Below, piece after piece: positions 9,200 to 17,222 of a DNA stretch of 64,000 nt; positions within the stretch are counted from its first letter, which is position 1; each line of letters starts with the position of its first letter. Source of the stretch: JADJRG01 sp964474905 (lineage in GTDB: Bacteria; Myxococcota_A; Polyangia; Nannocystales; Nannocystaceae); contig CAYYUP010000008.1 of NCBI GenBank assembly GCA_964474905.1, positions 1-64,000 on the forward strand. Reading direction: 5' to 3'. A program made the position numbers and the translations under genes. A model generated the notes under the pieces. The model was not told the DNA's origin. It did not search any database and saw only the letters and a list, made by a program, of their open reading frames with translations.

Positions 9200-9553
9200 T
9201 CACAATCTCATCAATCGCGCCACGGCACTCGCGCCTTTGCCGGACGAGCTAACTGTAATCTCATAGGTTCCGCCCTCGATGACCTCAATCGAGCGCGGTG
9301 ACCCTATTTCATGACCGAAGGGACCGATCGTCTCGTCGTCTTCGTAATCGAGGGAGACTGTGATGTCGAGTCCACCAGCTCCCCAAGGTTGCGGGTCCAT
9401 ACTGCACTCGACAATCGCCGCCTGGTTCGCCCAAGTTGAGCACGAGGGATAGTCATCGAAAGCAACGAAAGCATTTTCGATTGGTTCGCCAAAAATATGC
9501 TCAAATGAAGTGGAAATTGTCTCGAAATCGTCCTCTCGATTGCTTGTTTGCAT
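9200..9553 (-). CDS. Small hypothetical protein
   Basis: A 117-residue protein not recognised as any family. It contains an acidic middle (SLDYEDDETIG) and a C-terminal beta-rich stretch (EVIEGGTYEITVSSSGKGA) that resembles the end of a small beta-sandwich, with two cysteines (SCSTWANQAAIVEC) that could pair. There is no signal peptide. The ATG at 9553 has only GAGG three bases away, and a TTG lies three codons upstream. The lack of a leader suggests either a cytosolic protein or the remnant of a longer gene that lost its 5' end near the neighbouring recombinase debris. Confidence 0.4.
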   Translation of the reverse strand: MQTSNREDDFETISTSFEHIFGEPIENAFVAFDDYPSCSTWANQAAIVECSMDPQPWGAGGLDITVSLDYEDDETIGPFGHEIGSPRSIEVIEGGTYEITVSSSGKGASAVARLMRL

Positions 9554-9599
9554 GATCCTCAACTGCCCAGGAGGACGGGCTCGTGGCGGCGCGCGAACA

Positions 9600-9700
9600 C
9601 CCCGTAATTACGCCTCATGCAGAATCGTGGCATCGGCTGTCGCGACCCGGTACCTTCAGCAATGGCTGGGGCACGCGCAGATCTCCACCGGACACGGGCG
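9600..9700 (+). pseudogene. Decayed tyrosine-recombinase C-terminal fragment
   Basis: In the plus frame through 9642-9689 the translation ATRYLQQWLGHAQIST matches the conserved C-terminal block of phage-type tyrosine recombinases, where L..LLGH..I.TT surrounds the catalytic histidine. The expected LRH block upstream is not in the same frame and the tyrosine downstream is missing, so this is a relic. It lies next to the 3' end of the tRNA-Arg gene, the usual attachment position of such integrases. Confidence 0.5.
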
Positions 9701-9766
9701 ACCGCGAACCTCCGGCCAAGGCCTCGTGAGGCGAGTCACTTGCACCAGACCTGGATCTGGCATGAA

Positions 9767-9798
9767 AAACGCCGCCTACAGGCATGTAGGCGGCGTTT
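9767..9798 (-). terminator. Rho-independent terminator of tRNA-Arg
   Basis: A perfect 14-bp inverted repeat with loop sequence ggca/tgcc. Read on the minus strand it is followed directly by five T. It begins 7 bases after the tRNA 3' end. Confidence 0.9.
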
Positions 9799-9804
9799 AG
9801 GGGA

Positions 9805-9878
9805 CGCGCACGGCAGGATTCGAACCTGCGACTTTCGGCTTCGGAGGCCGACACTCTATCCAGCTGAGCTACGCGCGC
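9805..9878 (-). tRNA. tRNA-Arg (anticodon CCG)
   Basis: A 74-nt cloverleaf. The acceptor GCGCGCG pairs with CGTGCGC and is followed by discriminator G. The D-arm starts at GCTC. The anticodon stem TCGGC/GCCGA encloses the loop CTCCGAA, giving anticodon CCG for codon CGG (Arg). The T-arm GCAGG/CCTGC has the TTCGAAT loop. CCA is not encoded. A strong terminator follows, and an integrase relic lies beyond it. Confidence 0.96.
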
Positions 9879-10684
9879 TGGTGAGGGAGGGTTCATAGAC
9901 AACTTCGGGGCGAGTTGCAAGCCGAAGTCGCGCGCCCGCAGCGAGGGCCGTGAGCGTCGCACCAAGCCCGGTAGATAGACCAGGTGAGCTCGCACGCCGC
10001 GGGGCAGTCGAGCGCGTAATCACGTAGACCTCTTCGAACACCGCAAGCTCACTCGCCTCAGACATGAGCGGGATCCCCCCGCCTCCGTCAAAGGTCGAGC
10101 TTGAGTTGGCAGGTCCCCACTCCACACTCCATCGACGACCCCCTCACGAGCGCCTCCGCCTGGCCGCTTTCTACTTGCAGAGTGGAGGACTTGCGGCACC
10201 TCCCACCAATCAACACAGTCCCTATTTGGATACCTTCGATTTCTCTGTGCTGCACAAAAACTCGGCCCCTTGCCAAGGCAGACAACACGGACTCGATGAG
10301 CCCAGGGCACGAGCCGACACATGCAGCTCGCAACGACTGGGTGTACAGCCCCTGCAAGCCCAAGGATGATGGCAGAACTGCTCTTCCAGAGCGCAAATAA
10401 CACAAGATCCACAAGAATCAGGAGACCGTGATACAAACGCACCATCCGCATTCGATGGCGCATATCTCTGTATATATAACCGCACATGTGAGTCTGCGCA
10501 GCGCCTGCGCCATTTATAATTGTTCAGCGCATGCACTTCGCATTGCCGACGATCAAAAAGATCACTATGCTGCGATTCAGCTTTGTGAAGAATGCTTGCT
10601 CCGCGCGCAGACGCAGGGCGGCTACGGGCGCGCCCTCGTCCTCTAATTGGCCCGAGACGCGCGCCTTCGCTAGGAATCACCACC
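9879..10684. promoter_or_regulatory. Long intergenic region upstream of the roadblock operon
   Basis: About 800 bases without a convincing gene. The last 250 bases are visibly richer in A/T than the surroundings (for example the tatatataac run near 10471) and hold a 6-bp inverted repeat (10496-10510, GCGCAG/CTGCGC) just before a TTATAAT-like box. This is the likely promoter/operator zone for the operon starting at 10685. The operator assignment is inference. Confidence 0.35.
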
Positions 10685-11419
10685 GTGCAGAGTGAAGAAC
10701 GACAGGAGTTCGCGTGGAGGGCTGGCGGCGAGCAATTAAAGCTCGGTGAGTACATCGAATTCGCGCGTGAGCGCTCGCTCTCCGCAACCCTCGAACTCCG
10801 CGTCGGGCCCATTGAGGTCGGTTGCATCGCTATCGACAGGGGGCAGCTCCGGCACGCCGAGATGCCCGGCAGCGTCGGCGATTCAGCGCTATCCTTTATA
10901 TACAAATTAGCGCGAGTCGAAGTTCAGGTAGGGGCGCTCAAGCGCGACCTATCTCCAACGCTAGATAGCACCTCAGAGCCGCTCCTCAGCGCACCGCAGC
11001 TCACCCCGCGAAGCCGAAGTGCACTTGCAGCTGTGTTTGCGGGCTTCATCAACGAAGCCACCGCAAAACCAAATAGCGCCGATGCGAGGGCCAGCAAAGA
11101 CGACCCTGCAAATGCATCTATCGGCATCGCTCTAAAACTGCCGACGATCATCAAACAGCCCGCAAGGTCCCATTCGCCGGCGACGCCAAGCCCCCGCAAA
11201 CCGGTGGCCCCAGCGCTCGGAAAGACCCCCTCAAAGCCCAAGCTGCAAGACCAGGGCTTGGGTTTTGACGCGTTCTTCATTCAGGCTATGCGCGCATACG
11301 GACGCCGCGACTATACAAGCGCCATGGAGTCCTTCAAGCGCTGCGCCGTGCTTCGCCCGAGCGACTCCCGTGTCCAGCACAATATTGACCGACTGCGTGA
11401 GAGGCTGGGTAACAGATGA
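10685..11419 (+). CDS. DUF4388-like domain plus TPR hairpin, operon leader
   Basis: A 244-residue cytosolic protein. The N-terminal ~95 residues look like a DUF4388/PATAN domain: LKLGEYIEFARERSLSATL, then IEVGCIAIDRGQLRHAEMPG and GDSALSFIYKL, with the characteristic G-x-I-x-x-D-x-G-x-x-x-H-A-E pattern. A Pro/Ala/Lys-rich linker (about 150-195) follows, then a single TPR-like hairpin (AYGRRDYTSAMESFKRCAVL). The GTG at 10685 is chosen because AGGA lies 9 nt upstream; the open frame to 10592 has no conserved content. Its stop overlaps the ATPase start (ATGA). DUF4388 is known from bacterial signalling and motility regulators. I infer it is a docking partner for the ParA/roadblock proteins. Confidence 0.72.
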   Translation: MQSEERQEFAWRAGGEQLKLGEYIEFARERSLSATLELRVGPIEVGCIAIDRGQLRHAEMPGSVGDSALSFIYKLARVEVQVGALKRDLSPTLDSTSEPLLSAPQLTPRSRSALAAVFAGFINEATAKPNSADARASKDDPANASIGIALKLPTIIKQPARSHSPATPSPRKPVAPALGKTPSKPKLQDQGLGFDAFFIQAMRAYGRRDYTSAMESFKRCAVLRPSDSRVQHNIDRLRERLGNR

Positions 11420-12222
11420 AAGTCGTAGCGATCTCCGGGCAAAAAGGCGGCGGCGGGCGAACCACAGTCGCGCTCAACCTCGCCTACGAGCTATGCCAGC
11501 AAGGGCTCCGAGTTCTCCTGATCGACGGCGATGCAAATGGCGGTATCGGCCTCTCGGTAGACCCCTCGTTGGCGACCGGCCCCGGCCTCGTACGCTTCGT
11601 TCTTGACGGTCTCAATTGGCGCGAATGTGCGGTCGATACCAACACTGAGGGGCTCACACTTGTGCCCCGCGGCCTCCTGCCCCCCGAGGAGCGCGCGCGC
11701 TTCGTCAGTGGACTCGAGCACGGCCGCTTGAGCGCGCTACTCGAGGCCAGTGCAGACTGCCACGACATCGCTCTCATCGATACCGCAGCCGGCGGCGCAA
11801 GAGCGACGCTCGCGGCCCTCAAGGTCGCCGACTATAGCCTAGGTATTGTCCCAGCAGATCCCATGGGCCTGCGTGGCGTCGCCGATCTGTTGCGGATGAT
11901 CGGCTGGCTGCGCCGCGAGGGCGCGCGTATCCGCCTGATGGGTATTGTACCGACAATGGTCGATCTCCGCGAAGCGACCTCAAGTACGGCGATCCGAGCG
12001 CTCTGGGGTGAGTATCCCGAGGGATCTGTATTCGACACATTTTTGCCCCGCGATGCCGCATTCCTGGTCGCCAGCGAGGCGGGCGTGCCTCTGGGACTGC
12101 TCAGTCGCCGACCCAAGCTGGCCGCAAACGCGGTCGAGCAGCTCGCCCATGAATTTCGCCGGCGCCTGACACAACTCGGAGAGGAGCCCACCGATGATGC
12201 CCCAAAACCACTCGTGGGTTGA
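11416..12222 (+). CDS. ParA/MinD-family ATPase with Arg in the P-loop
   Basis: A 268-residue protein with the SIMIBI-class deviant Walker A region at 8-17. The signature lysine is present (Lys10), but the usual invariant GKT lysine is Arg15 (KGGGGRTT). Later motifs are intact: a Walker A' DGDANGGIG, a Walker B-like IALIDTAAG and a C-terminal ATPase fold (VPTMVDLREA). ParA-type proteins dimerise on ATP and position cargo or partners on membrane or DNA. The K-to-R change may weaken hydrolysis and make a slow switch (inference). It overlaps the previous gene by 4 bases and the next by 29, so expression is tightly coupled with the roadblock genes. Confidence 0.85.
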   Translation: MKVVAISGQKGGGGRTTVALNLAYELCQQGLRVLLIDGDANGGIGLSVDPSLATGPGLVRFVLDGLNWRECAVDTNTEGLTLVPRGLLPPEERARFVSGLEHGRLSALLEASADCHDIALIDTAAGGARATLAALKVADYSLGIVPADPMGLRGVADLLRMIGWLRREGARIRLMGIVPTMVDLREATSSTAIRALWGEYPEGSVFDTFLPRDAAFLVASEAGVPLGLLSRRPKLAANAVEQLAHEFRRRLTQLGEEPTDDAPKPLVG

Positions 12223-12736
12223 TGCCAAGACCCTCCGCAGACTTCTCGGGGAGGCAGGTGTCCCCCTGCAACAGCCGCCGCCGCCGGTGATCAAGGAGAC
12301 CCTGGTCAACGAGCAAATTGCGGTCGGTGGCGGCCTACCGCCCTACTTCACCTCCGCCGATGAGCCCCTCGGTCAGACCCTCGATGTGTTCGTCCGCGAG
12401 CTCGCGGAGGTCAGCGGCTGCGACGCGGTGTTCATCGCCGACGACCAGGGCCTGCTGCTCGCAGGAGCTGGAGACGAGGCGTTGGTGGCCGGTACTGCGG
12501 TCATCGAGCGGGCCCTAAGCAGCGCACATGAAACTCTCGATCTCCAGGTCGGCACCAGCTTGGTGCTCGAGCTAAACGACCGCCGATTCGCCCAAATGGT
12601 ATGGATACAAGGTCCGAGCGAGAGGGTCGTCGTCGGCTTAATCGTCAAAAAGGCGCTCGGGCCTGATTTTGTCGACGCGATCCGCACAACGCTGGCACGC
12701 CTCCTCGTGGACCCCAGCGAGCAAGGAGAACAATGA
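12194..12736 (+). CDS. Roadblock/LC7 domain protein 1
   Basis: A 180-residue protein. After a Pro-rich head of about 55 residues, residues 60-175 follow the roadblock/LC7 pattern: helix LGQTLDVFVRELAEVSG, strand CDAVFIADDQGLLLAG, helix VIERALSSAHETL, strands LVLELNDRRFAQMVWIQG and RVVVGLIVKK, then a last helix. This is the fold of MglB-type GTPase regulators and dynein light chains, which act as dimers. Its start (GGAG 7 nt upstream) lies inside the end of the ATPase gene, and its stop overlaps the next start by ATGA. No small GTPase is encoded in the operon, so its partner may be the ParA protein or a GTPase elsewhere. Confidence 0.82.
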   Translation: MMPQNHSWVDAKTLRRLLGEAGVPLQQPPPPVIKETLVNEQIAVGGGLPPYFTSADEPLGQTLDVFVRELAEVSGCDAVFIADDQGLLLAGAGDEALVAGTAVIERALSSAHETLDLQVGTSLVLELNDRRFAQMVWIQGPSERVVVGLIVKKALGPDFVDAIRTTLARLLVDPSEQGEQ

Positions 12737-13311
12737 GCCTCACCGACATGACAAAAGTAGTAGAGGGGATCGCGGGACTCCGCGGCGTGTTTGTCACGCT
12801 GATGCCCGACTGTCTTCTCTTTGACTCCTGGATCCGCGGCAATAGCGATTGGATCGCCGAGGACATCGCCGCCTATTTCGGCGACCTCGTACGCTCCAAC
12901 CGCGAAGGTCTAAAGTCGATCGAATCCTGGGCCGCAGACATGCAGGTGACGATCGAGTCCGCCGACACATTGGTGGTCCTACGCGAACTCGAAGGTGGCC
13001 TTGTGGTCAGCATGGTCTTTGATCGGGCGATCCCAATGGGCATGGTCCGCCTCAACGTCAAGCGCCTGCTTGTGCGCCTCAAGGTGGCCCTGCCGAGCAT
13101 CGAGATCGAAGAACGACCGCGGGCCGAGAGGCTCCTCGAATTCCTCGACCGATACGCGCCGGATCCACACGCTGTCCGCATGCGCGTCGCCCTCCAGACA
13201 GGCATCGCGCTCGCGGACTTCGATCGACCAGAGGGGCTCTCCGAGGCCCAAGCAGATGACATCGAGGAGTCCGTCAAGAACATCCTCGGTCTCGACTCAT
13301 TGACCTACTAA
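12733..13311 (+). CDS. Roadblock/LC7-like protein 2
   Basis: A 192-residue protein. Residues 1-115 look like a second, more diverged roadblock domain (MTKVVEGIAGLRGVFVTLM, strand CLLFDSW, helix WIAEDIAAYFGDLVRSN, strands QVTIESADTLVVLREL and GLVVSMVFD). A helical tail of about 75 residues then carries several acidic and basic stretches. It overlaps the preceding stop by ATGA and is followed 19 bases later by the V4R gene. Two unlike roadblock proteins side by side suggest a heterodimer, by analogy with other roadblock pairs. Confidence 0.72.
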   Translation: MSLTDMTKVVEGIAGLRGVFVTLMPDCLLFDSWIRGNSDWIAEDIAAYFGDLVRSNREGLKSIESWAADMQVTIESADTLVVLRELEGGLVVSMVFDRAIPMGMVRLNVKRLLVRLKVALPSIEIEERPRAERLLEFLDRYAPDPHAVRMRVALQTGIALADFDRPEGLSEAQADDIEESVKNILGLDSLTY

Positions 13312-13330
13312 CCCGAGAGGAATCCTACCC

Positions 13331-14593
13331 ATGAAGGACATGAACGATCAATGGAGTCGGCTGCCCGAGCATGAGCTCTCGTTTCTCGGCGCCGCACCGG
13401 TCATCTATCACTGCCACCACTTCAACCTCTTTCTCGACCAGACCGTCGACGACGCTCTCGGGCCCAAGCTCGGTGCACAGCTGCGCTTTGCCGCGGCCCG
13501 CGACGCGAGCTACCAGCTCCTAGAGTCACTGATACGCACAAGCGGGGCCGAGACCCCGGCGGAGCGCATGTCACTGGCCGAGGGTGTATTCGCAGCGATG
13601 GGCCACGGCCGTCTAGCGATCGACGTCGATCAAGGAAACGGCAGCGCGCGCGGAGAGAACCTCCACTACGGCCGTACTTGGTTCGAGAAGTACGGCGGCA
13701 ATGTCCGCCGGCGATTGCCCGTTGATACCTTCGCCGCCGGCTTTATCGCCGCAGCAGTCGAACTCGCAGCAGGACTCCCCCGTGAATCCGTGATCGTCAA
13801 GGAGGAACGCTGCATCGGCATGCGAGCCCCACATTGTGAGTTTTCGATCAGCCGTGGGGAAGCCGGTGAATACCTGCCAGCGATCGATCGCGCGGCGACA
13901 GAAGCCGCGATCGGCGAGACCAAACCGACGCCAGGCCTGCACGAGCCCTTGATCGAGTCGATCACCGAAACACTGCGCGCCTTTTTAGCCGGTGTGCGCG
14001 GCGACCAACACGGTCTGATTCAAAATTTCGGCGTCTACATCACGCTTCACCTCACCTCGTACTACAACCGTATCACCTACGATACGATTTCGAGGGTCCT
14101 AGAGACCGCGCCAAAGATGCTCGGGATCCTCGAGTCACTCTTCCGCGAATCCGGTCATGTCTGCGTCTTCAATACCTTCGGCGGTATTCTCATGTCACCG
14201 GAGTGGGAGGGCGCAATCGGTGAGCTAAACCCTGCTCCGGGGCAGATTGTCGCCGGCTGCACAGCGATCGCGCGAGCGCTAAACTTCGGGCGCTGGACGA
14301 TCCGCGAGCATATTCCGGGGCAGCGGCTGGTCATCGATACGCCATCGACCTACGAATGCCCCTACTACCTCACCCGCCACGGTCGCTCGGAGAGACCCTC
14401 GTGTTACTTCCTCCAGGGGGCTGCACTGGCGATCATGCAGCTCGCCGAGTGCATCAATTGGCGCGAACGTCCAGCGCTCACCCAAGAGTTCTACAACAAG
14501 CTCTTTCGTACAGGTGTGACCTGGAAAGTCGAACAGACCAAGTGCCGAACCATGGGCGATCGTAGCTGCGAGGTCGTCGTCTCCAAGCCCTAA
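13331..14593 (+). CDS. Duplicated V4R-domain protein
   Basis: A 420-residue protein made of two halves, each ending like a V4R (4-vinyl reductase) domain. The first half closes with ERCIGMRAPHCEFSI (Cys161 and Cys169) and the second with KCRTMGDRSCEVVV (Cys405 and Cys413). The identical C-x7-C spacing indicates an internal duplication. V4R is a small-molecule-binding fold found in bacteriochlorophyll enzymes and in many regulators; the cysteines may bind metal or a hydrocarbon-like ligand. In this operon it probably supplies the sensory input (inference). A ribosome binding site (GAGAGGAA) precedes the ATG. Confidence 0.8.
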   Translation: MKDMNDQWSRLPEHELSFLGAAPVIYHCHHFNLFLDQTVDDALGPKLGAQLRFAAARDASYQLLESLIRTSGAETPAERMSLAEGVFAAMGHGRLAIDVDQGNGSARGENLHYGRTWFEKYGGNVRRRLPVDTFAAGFIAAAVELAAGLPRESVIVKEERCIGMRAPHCEFSISRGEAGEYLPAIDRAATEAAIGETKPTPGLHEPLIESITETLRAFLAGVRGDQHGLIQNFGVYITLHLTSYYNRITYDTISRVLETAPKMLGILESLFRESGHVCVFNTFGGILMSPEWEGAIGELNPAPGQIVAGCTAIARALNFGRWTIREHIPGQRLVIDTPSTYECPYYLTRHGRSERPSCYFLQGAALAIMQLAECINWRERPALTQEFYNKLFRTGVTWKVEQTKCRTMGDRSCEVVVSKP

Positions 14594-14612
14594 TGGGTGA
14601 CTGTCATTCGCC

Positions 14613-14990
14613 ATGATGCAGCGACTACGAGAGCGCGTTGGGCCCGCAACTGGCGAGCGCGAGGGCCCCGCGCTGAGCCCCCTTCGCCGGGATCATGGCT
14701 GCATGCGCGACCTGCTCTGGGGCTGCCAGCTTCGGGACGAAGCGACCATCCGCGAGGCCCTCCGCGCGCTCCGCATGCACTCTCCGCCACGGGGCCCGGC
14801 ACTCGGCGTCGAGATCTTCGACATCGACGCCGGACATCAAGTCGTCCTGGTCCCACGGACAGGTCGTATCCAGATCCGAATCCATGTGCTGACACCCCAG
14901 GACCAACGTCATCAGGCCGCTCGCTCTATCGCCTCGTGGCTCGAGGAGCTGGTCAACGGGCGCCCCACGACTGAGGAGCATCGCCGATGA
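14613..14990 (+). CDS. Small hypothetical protein of the roadblock operon
   Basis: A 125-residue protein, not recognised. The middle and C-terminal parts look like a compact alpha/beta domain (LGVEIFDIDAGHQVVLVP, IQIRIHVLTP, then helix HQAARSIASWLEELV). There are two alternative ATGs at 14613 and 14616. It starts 19 bases after the V4R gene and overlaps the next start by ATGA, which is the main support for it being real. No signal peptide or membrane span. Confidence 0.6.
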   Translation: MMQRLRERVGPATGEREGPALSPLRRDHGCMRDLLWGCQLRDEATIREALRALRMHSPPRGPALGVEIFDIDAGHQVVLVPRTGRIQIRIHVLTPQDQRHQAARSIASWLEELVNGRPTTEEHRR

Positions 14991-15520
14991 GCACACGCCA
15001 CCAAAACAAGGGCCATCATCCGGTCTACCCCGGCAAAACATCGACCCTCCAGATCGGTGGTTTGATGCTCACGTTTCAAACTGAGGTCGGCGGCGATCCG
15101 CTGGCCATCACCACCATCGTCGTCAGCAAAGGGCGGACCCTGCGAACCTTCTCGGAGGCACTCGCAAAGCTCCAGCTCGCCGACCCGGAGCGCCCCATCG
15201 CGGCCTTGGTCGAGCAAGCCCACCAAAGTGTGGTCCATCGCCTAAAACTGCCCCAGAGCCCCGCCTCGGCGGCTCCATCAATTCGCCAAGGAGCGGCAAT
15301 CCAAACACCCTCCGTGCCTGTGACCCCAGATCCTCCCGTCGAACAAAGAGCGCCCGAGAGCACGGGCCAAGCGACATCATTGCTGGTCGTTCGGGCGATC
15401 GAGGCCTTCGACAGACTCGACCACCAAACTGCACTCAACCTCCTTGAAGCCGCCCAGTCTTTGCTTCCAAGGGATGCTCGGCTGCGGCGCTCGATCGCTC
15501 GTCTGCGCGAACTCGTGTAG
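14987..15520 (+). CDS. Small beta-domain plus TPR hairpin protein, operon end
   Basis: A 177-residue protein built like the first gene of the operon: an N-terminal beta-rich domain (STLQIGGLMLTFQTEVGG...AITTIVVSKG), a Pro-rich linker (about 85-125) and a C-terminal TPR-like hairpin (EAFDRLDHQTALNLLEAAQS, ending RRSIARLREL). The shared ending (compare IDRLRERL in the leader gene) suggests the two proteins dock on the same partner. It overlaps the preceding gene by ATGA. The gene ends 6 bases from the stop of the convergent oxygenase gene. Confidence 0.62.
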   Translation: MSTRHQNKGHHPVYPGKTSTLQIGGLMLTFQTEVGGDPLAITTIVVSKGRTLRTFSEALAKLQLADPERPIAALVEQAHQSVVHRLKLPQSPASAAPSIRQGAAIQTPSVPVTPDPPVEQRAPESTGQATSLLVVRAIEAFDRLDHQTALNLLEAAQSLLPRDARLRRSIARLRELV

Positions 15521-15526
15521 GTTGAG

Positions 15527-16405
15527 TCAGCGGATAACGCCGCGAATATAGTCGGGCACCGCCGAACCACGCGATCGATTGTCGACATTGGGCGCACCCC
15601 GACCGGCCTCGACATCGGCGAGATCCACGAGCCTAAAATCGAGGCTGTAACGGGTGCGCTCGCCCTCCTGCGCCCGAGTTTGGTGGAGATGAGCACCCGC
15701 AAAGAGCAGCAGCTCGCCAGCCCTGCAATCAAATCCAAGCACTTCTGTGTCGTCGTCAATTGCCGCTCTCATCTGCGGATATCGTGCGCGCAATCCGGCC
15801 TCGGGATCCTGCCAACCGATCTTCAGGCTCCAACCCTCCCGCACCCAGGCATCATAGTCGAAGATCTCCGAATCATTGTCGGCAACCCGGCGCAGATAAT
15901 CCGGATAGAAGACGAAGGTCTCCTCGGACATGAGGTCGTCTAGGGGAATCCAGCCGACGATCAGGCTCTGCGGATGACCGTACCAGGTGTCGCGATGAGG
16001 GTAGTAAACGGCCTTCGCCGCCGGATTTTTGTGGCCCCCGCCCTGGATAATGCGCAATCGCAGCGGATCAAAGGCGACCCGATCGAGGTCAAAGCCGAGC
16101 TCAACGACGAGCTCTCGGAGCAGCTCATGAAACTTCTCACCGAGGTAAAGATCGCGCCTGAGTACACCCATTCGACGGAAAAAATCCTCGTTCGAGAGAC
16201 GGCTAGGAGCCACGCGCAGATCGCTGTCGACATCGCCCAAAGCCCACTGAAGCCGCTCTCTGGCGGCGGCAACCAGGCGTCGTGTCGTGGTATTCGCCTG
16301 AGCACCAAAGATCGCACCTTCGTAGAGCGCAGCCCGGAGAGCATCGTTGTCGCCAGGCAACTCGGCCAAGATCGAGGTCTTCAAGGTATTCGAAGTCTTC
16401 ATCAT
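15527..16405 (-). CDS. Fe(II)/2-oxoglutarate oxygenase, PhyH-like
   Basis: A 292-residue enzyme with the metal triad of Fe(II)/2OG oxygenases: H-x-D at His137/Asp139 (YYPHRDTWYG) and a distal His at 239 or 241 (FAGAHLHQTRA), followed 11 residues later by Arg252 (RTRYSLDFR), which would bind 2-oxoglutarate. The overall order resembles phytanoyl-CoA dioxygenase-like hydroxylases of natural-product pathways. It is the last gene of the minus-strand cluster, and its ATG overlaps the methyltransferase stop (ATGA). The substrate is unknown; it probably hydroxylates the product of the A-T-R enzyme or a later intermediate. Confidence 0.8.
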   Translation of the reverse strand: MMKTSNTLKTSILAELPGDNDALRAALYEGAIFGAQANTTTRRLVAAARERLQWALGDVDSDLRVAPSRLSNEDFFRRMGVLRRDLYLGEKFHELLRELVVELGFDLDRVAFDPLRLRIIQGGGHKNPAAKAVYYPHRDTWYGHPQSLIVGWIPLDDLMSEETFVFYPDYLRRVADNDSEIFDYDAWVREGWSLKIGWQDPEAGLRARYPQMRAAIDDDTEVLGFDCRAGELLLFAGAHLHQTRAQEGERTRYSLDFRLVDLADVEAGRGAPNVDNRSRGSAVPDYIRGVIR

Positions 16406-17193
16406 TCACGTCGGGCGCGGCAGATGCAGCGCAGTGTATCGAGAGTGAGGGGCTCTGCGGTGATGCCCCCAAAAAATTCAACGTCGACAAAACCAACGGC
16501 ACGCAGCAAGCGGTCAAGCTCGTGGGGCTGATAAAGGCGAACACGGCTCCTGTGCATGACCTGACGACCATCCGGGAGGTAGTAGGTCCAGCGCTTCTCG
16601 AGGGCGCCCGCGGGCAGATCGATCGATGATTCGCGGAGGAGCACAAGTTCGCCGCCCGCGATCGACCTGCGAGTGATCATCGACGGCTGAAAATGCCGAA
16701 GCACTCCAGGGGCGTTCATCGTATCCAAGAGAAAAGCACCCCCGGGACGCAGGGTCTCGTAGGCTCGCGCGAGCATCTGCGCGTTGTCGTCGTCGGCCTC
16801 CGCGTAGCCAAAAGACGTCCACCAGTTGATCACACCGTCGACAGGATCCTGCGGACGATAGGTGCGAGCATCCGCAGCGCTGTAGCTAAGATCGAGCCCT
16901 GGCTCGCGCTCCGCCTCCGCACGTGCGCGCTCGATATATCCCTCGGCCTGATCGACCGCGACGACCCCAAATCCGCGGTGCGCGAGCGGACGGGAAAGGG
17001 ATCCGATACCGCAACACTGATCAAAAATGCGTGCACCGGGGGCCAGCTCTAGTACCCCAATGATGAAGTCGAGCGTTCTATCGAGTTCCGGCTTATCTGT
17101 CCTTTCGAGCAAGATCGAGGCGAGTAGCTCGTCGTGAAATTCATGCCACCAAGGCACGGCAGGTTTAGATGGTGGAGAGGGAGATGCGGACAT
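16402..17193 (-). CDS. Class I SAM-dependent methyltransferase
   Basis: A 263-residue protein with motif I IFDQCCGIGSLS (56-67), acidic loop AVDQAEGYI with Asp81, motif II SYSAADARTY and a motif III region LRPGGAFLLDTMNA. It belongs to the Methyltransf_25/11 type, which acts on O, N or C atoms of small molecules. It is coupled to the oxygenase by a 4-base overlap and lies 29 bases downstream of the NadR-like gene. As part of a biosynthetic cluster it is most likely a tailoring enzyme. The acceptor cannot be told from the sequence. Confidence 0.85.
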   Translation of the reverse strand: MSASPSPPSKPAVPWWHEFHDELLASILLERTDKPELDRTLDFIIGVLELAPGARIFDQCCGIGSLSRPLAHRGFGVVAVDQAEGYIERARAEAEREPGLDLSYSAADARTYRPQDPVDGVINWWTSFGYAEADDDNAQMLARAYETLRPGGAFLLDTMNAPGVLRHFQPSMITRRSIAGGELVLLRESSIDLPAGALEKRWTYYLPDGRQVMHRSRVRLYQPHELDRLLRAVGFVDVEFFGGITAEPLTLDTLRCICRARRE

Positions 17194-17222
17194 GAAAGGG
17201 TCCTTCTTACGTCTATTTTTAA

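Noticed and set aside
9856..10125. Open frame (89 codons) on the minus strand beginning near the operon promoter region
   Set aside because: It runs into the tRNA gene, has no ribosome binding site and no conserved content.
10020..10487. Open frame of 155 codons on the minus strand in the long intergenic region
   Set aside because: Cys/Arg/Ser-rich translation without a fold-like pattern; several competing frames exist in the same place.
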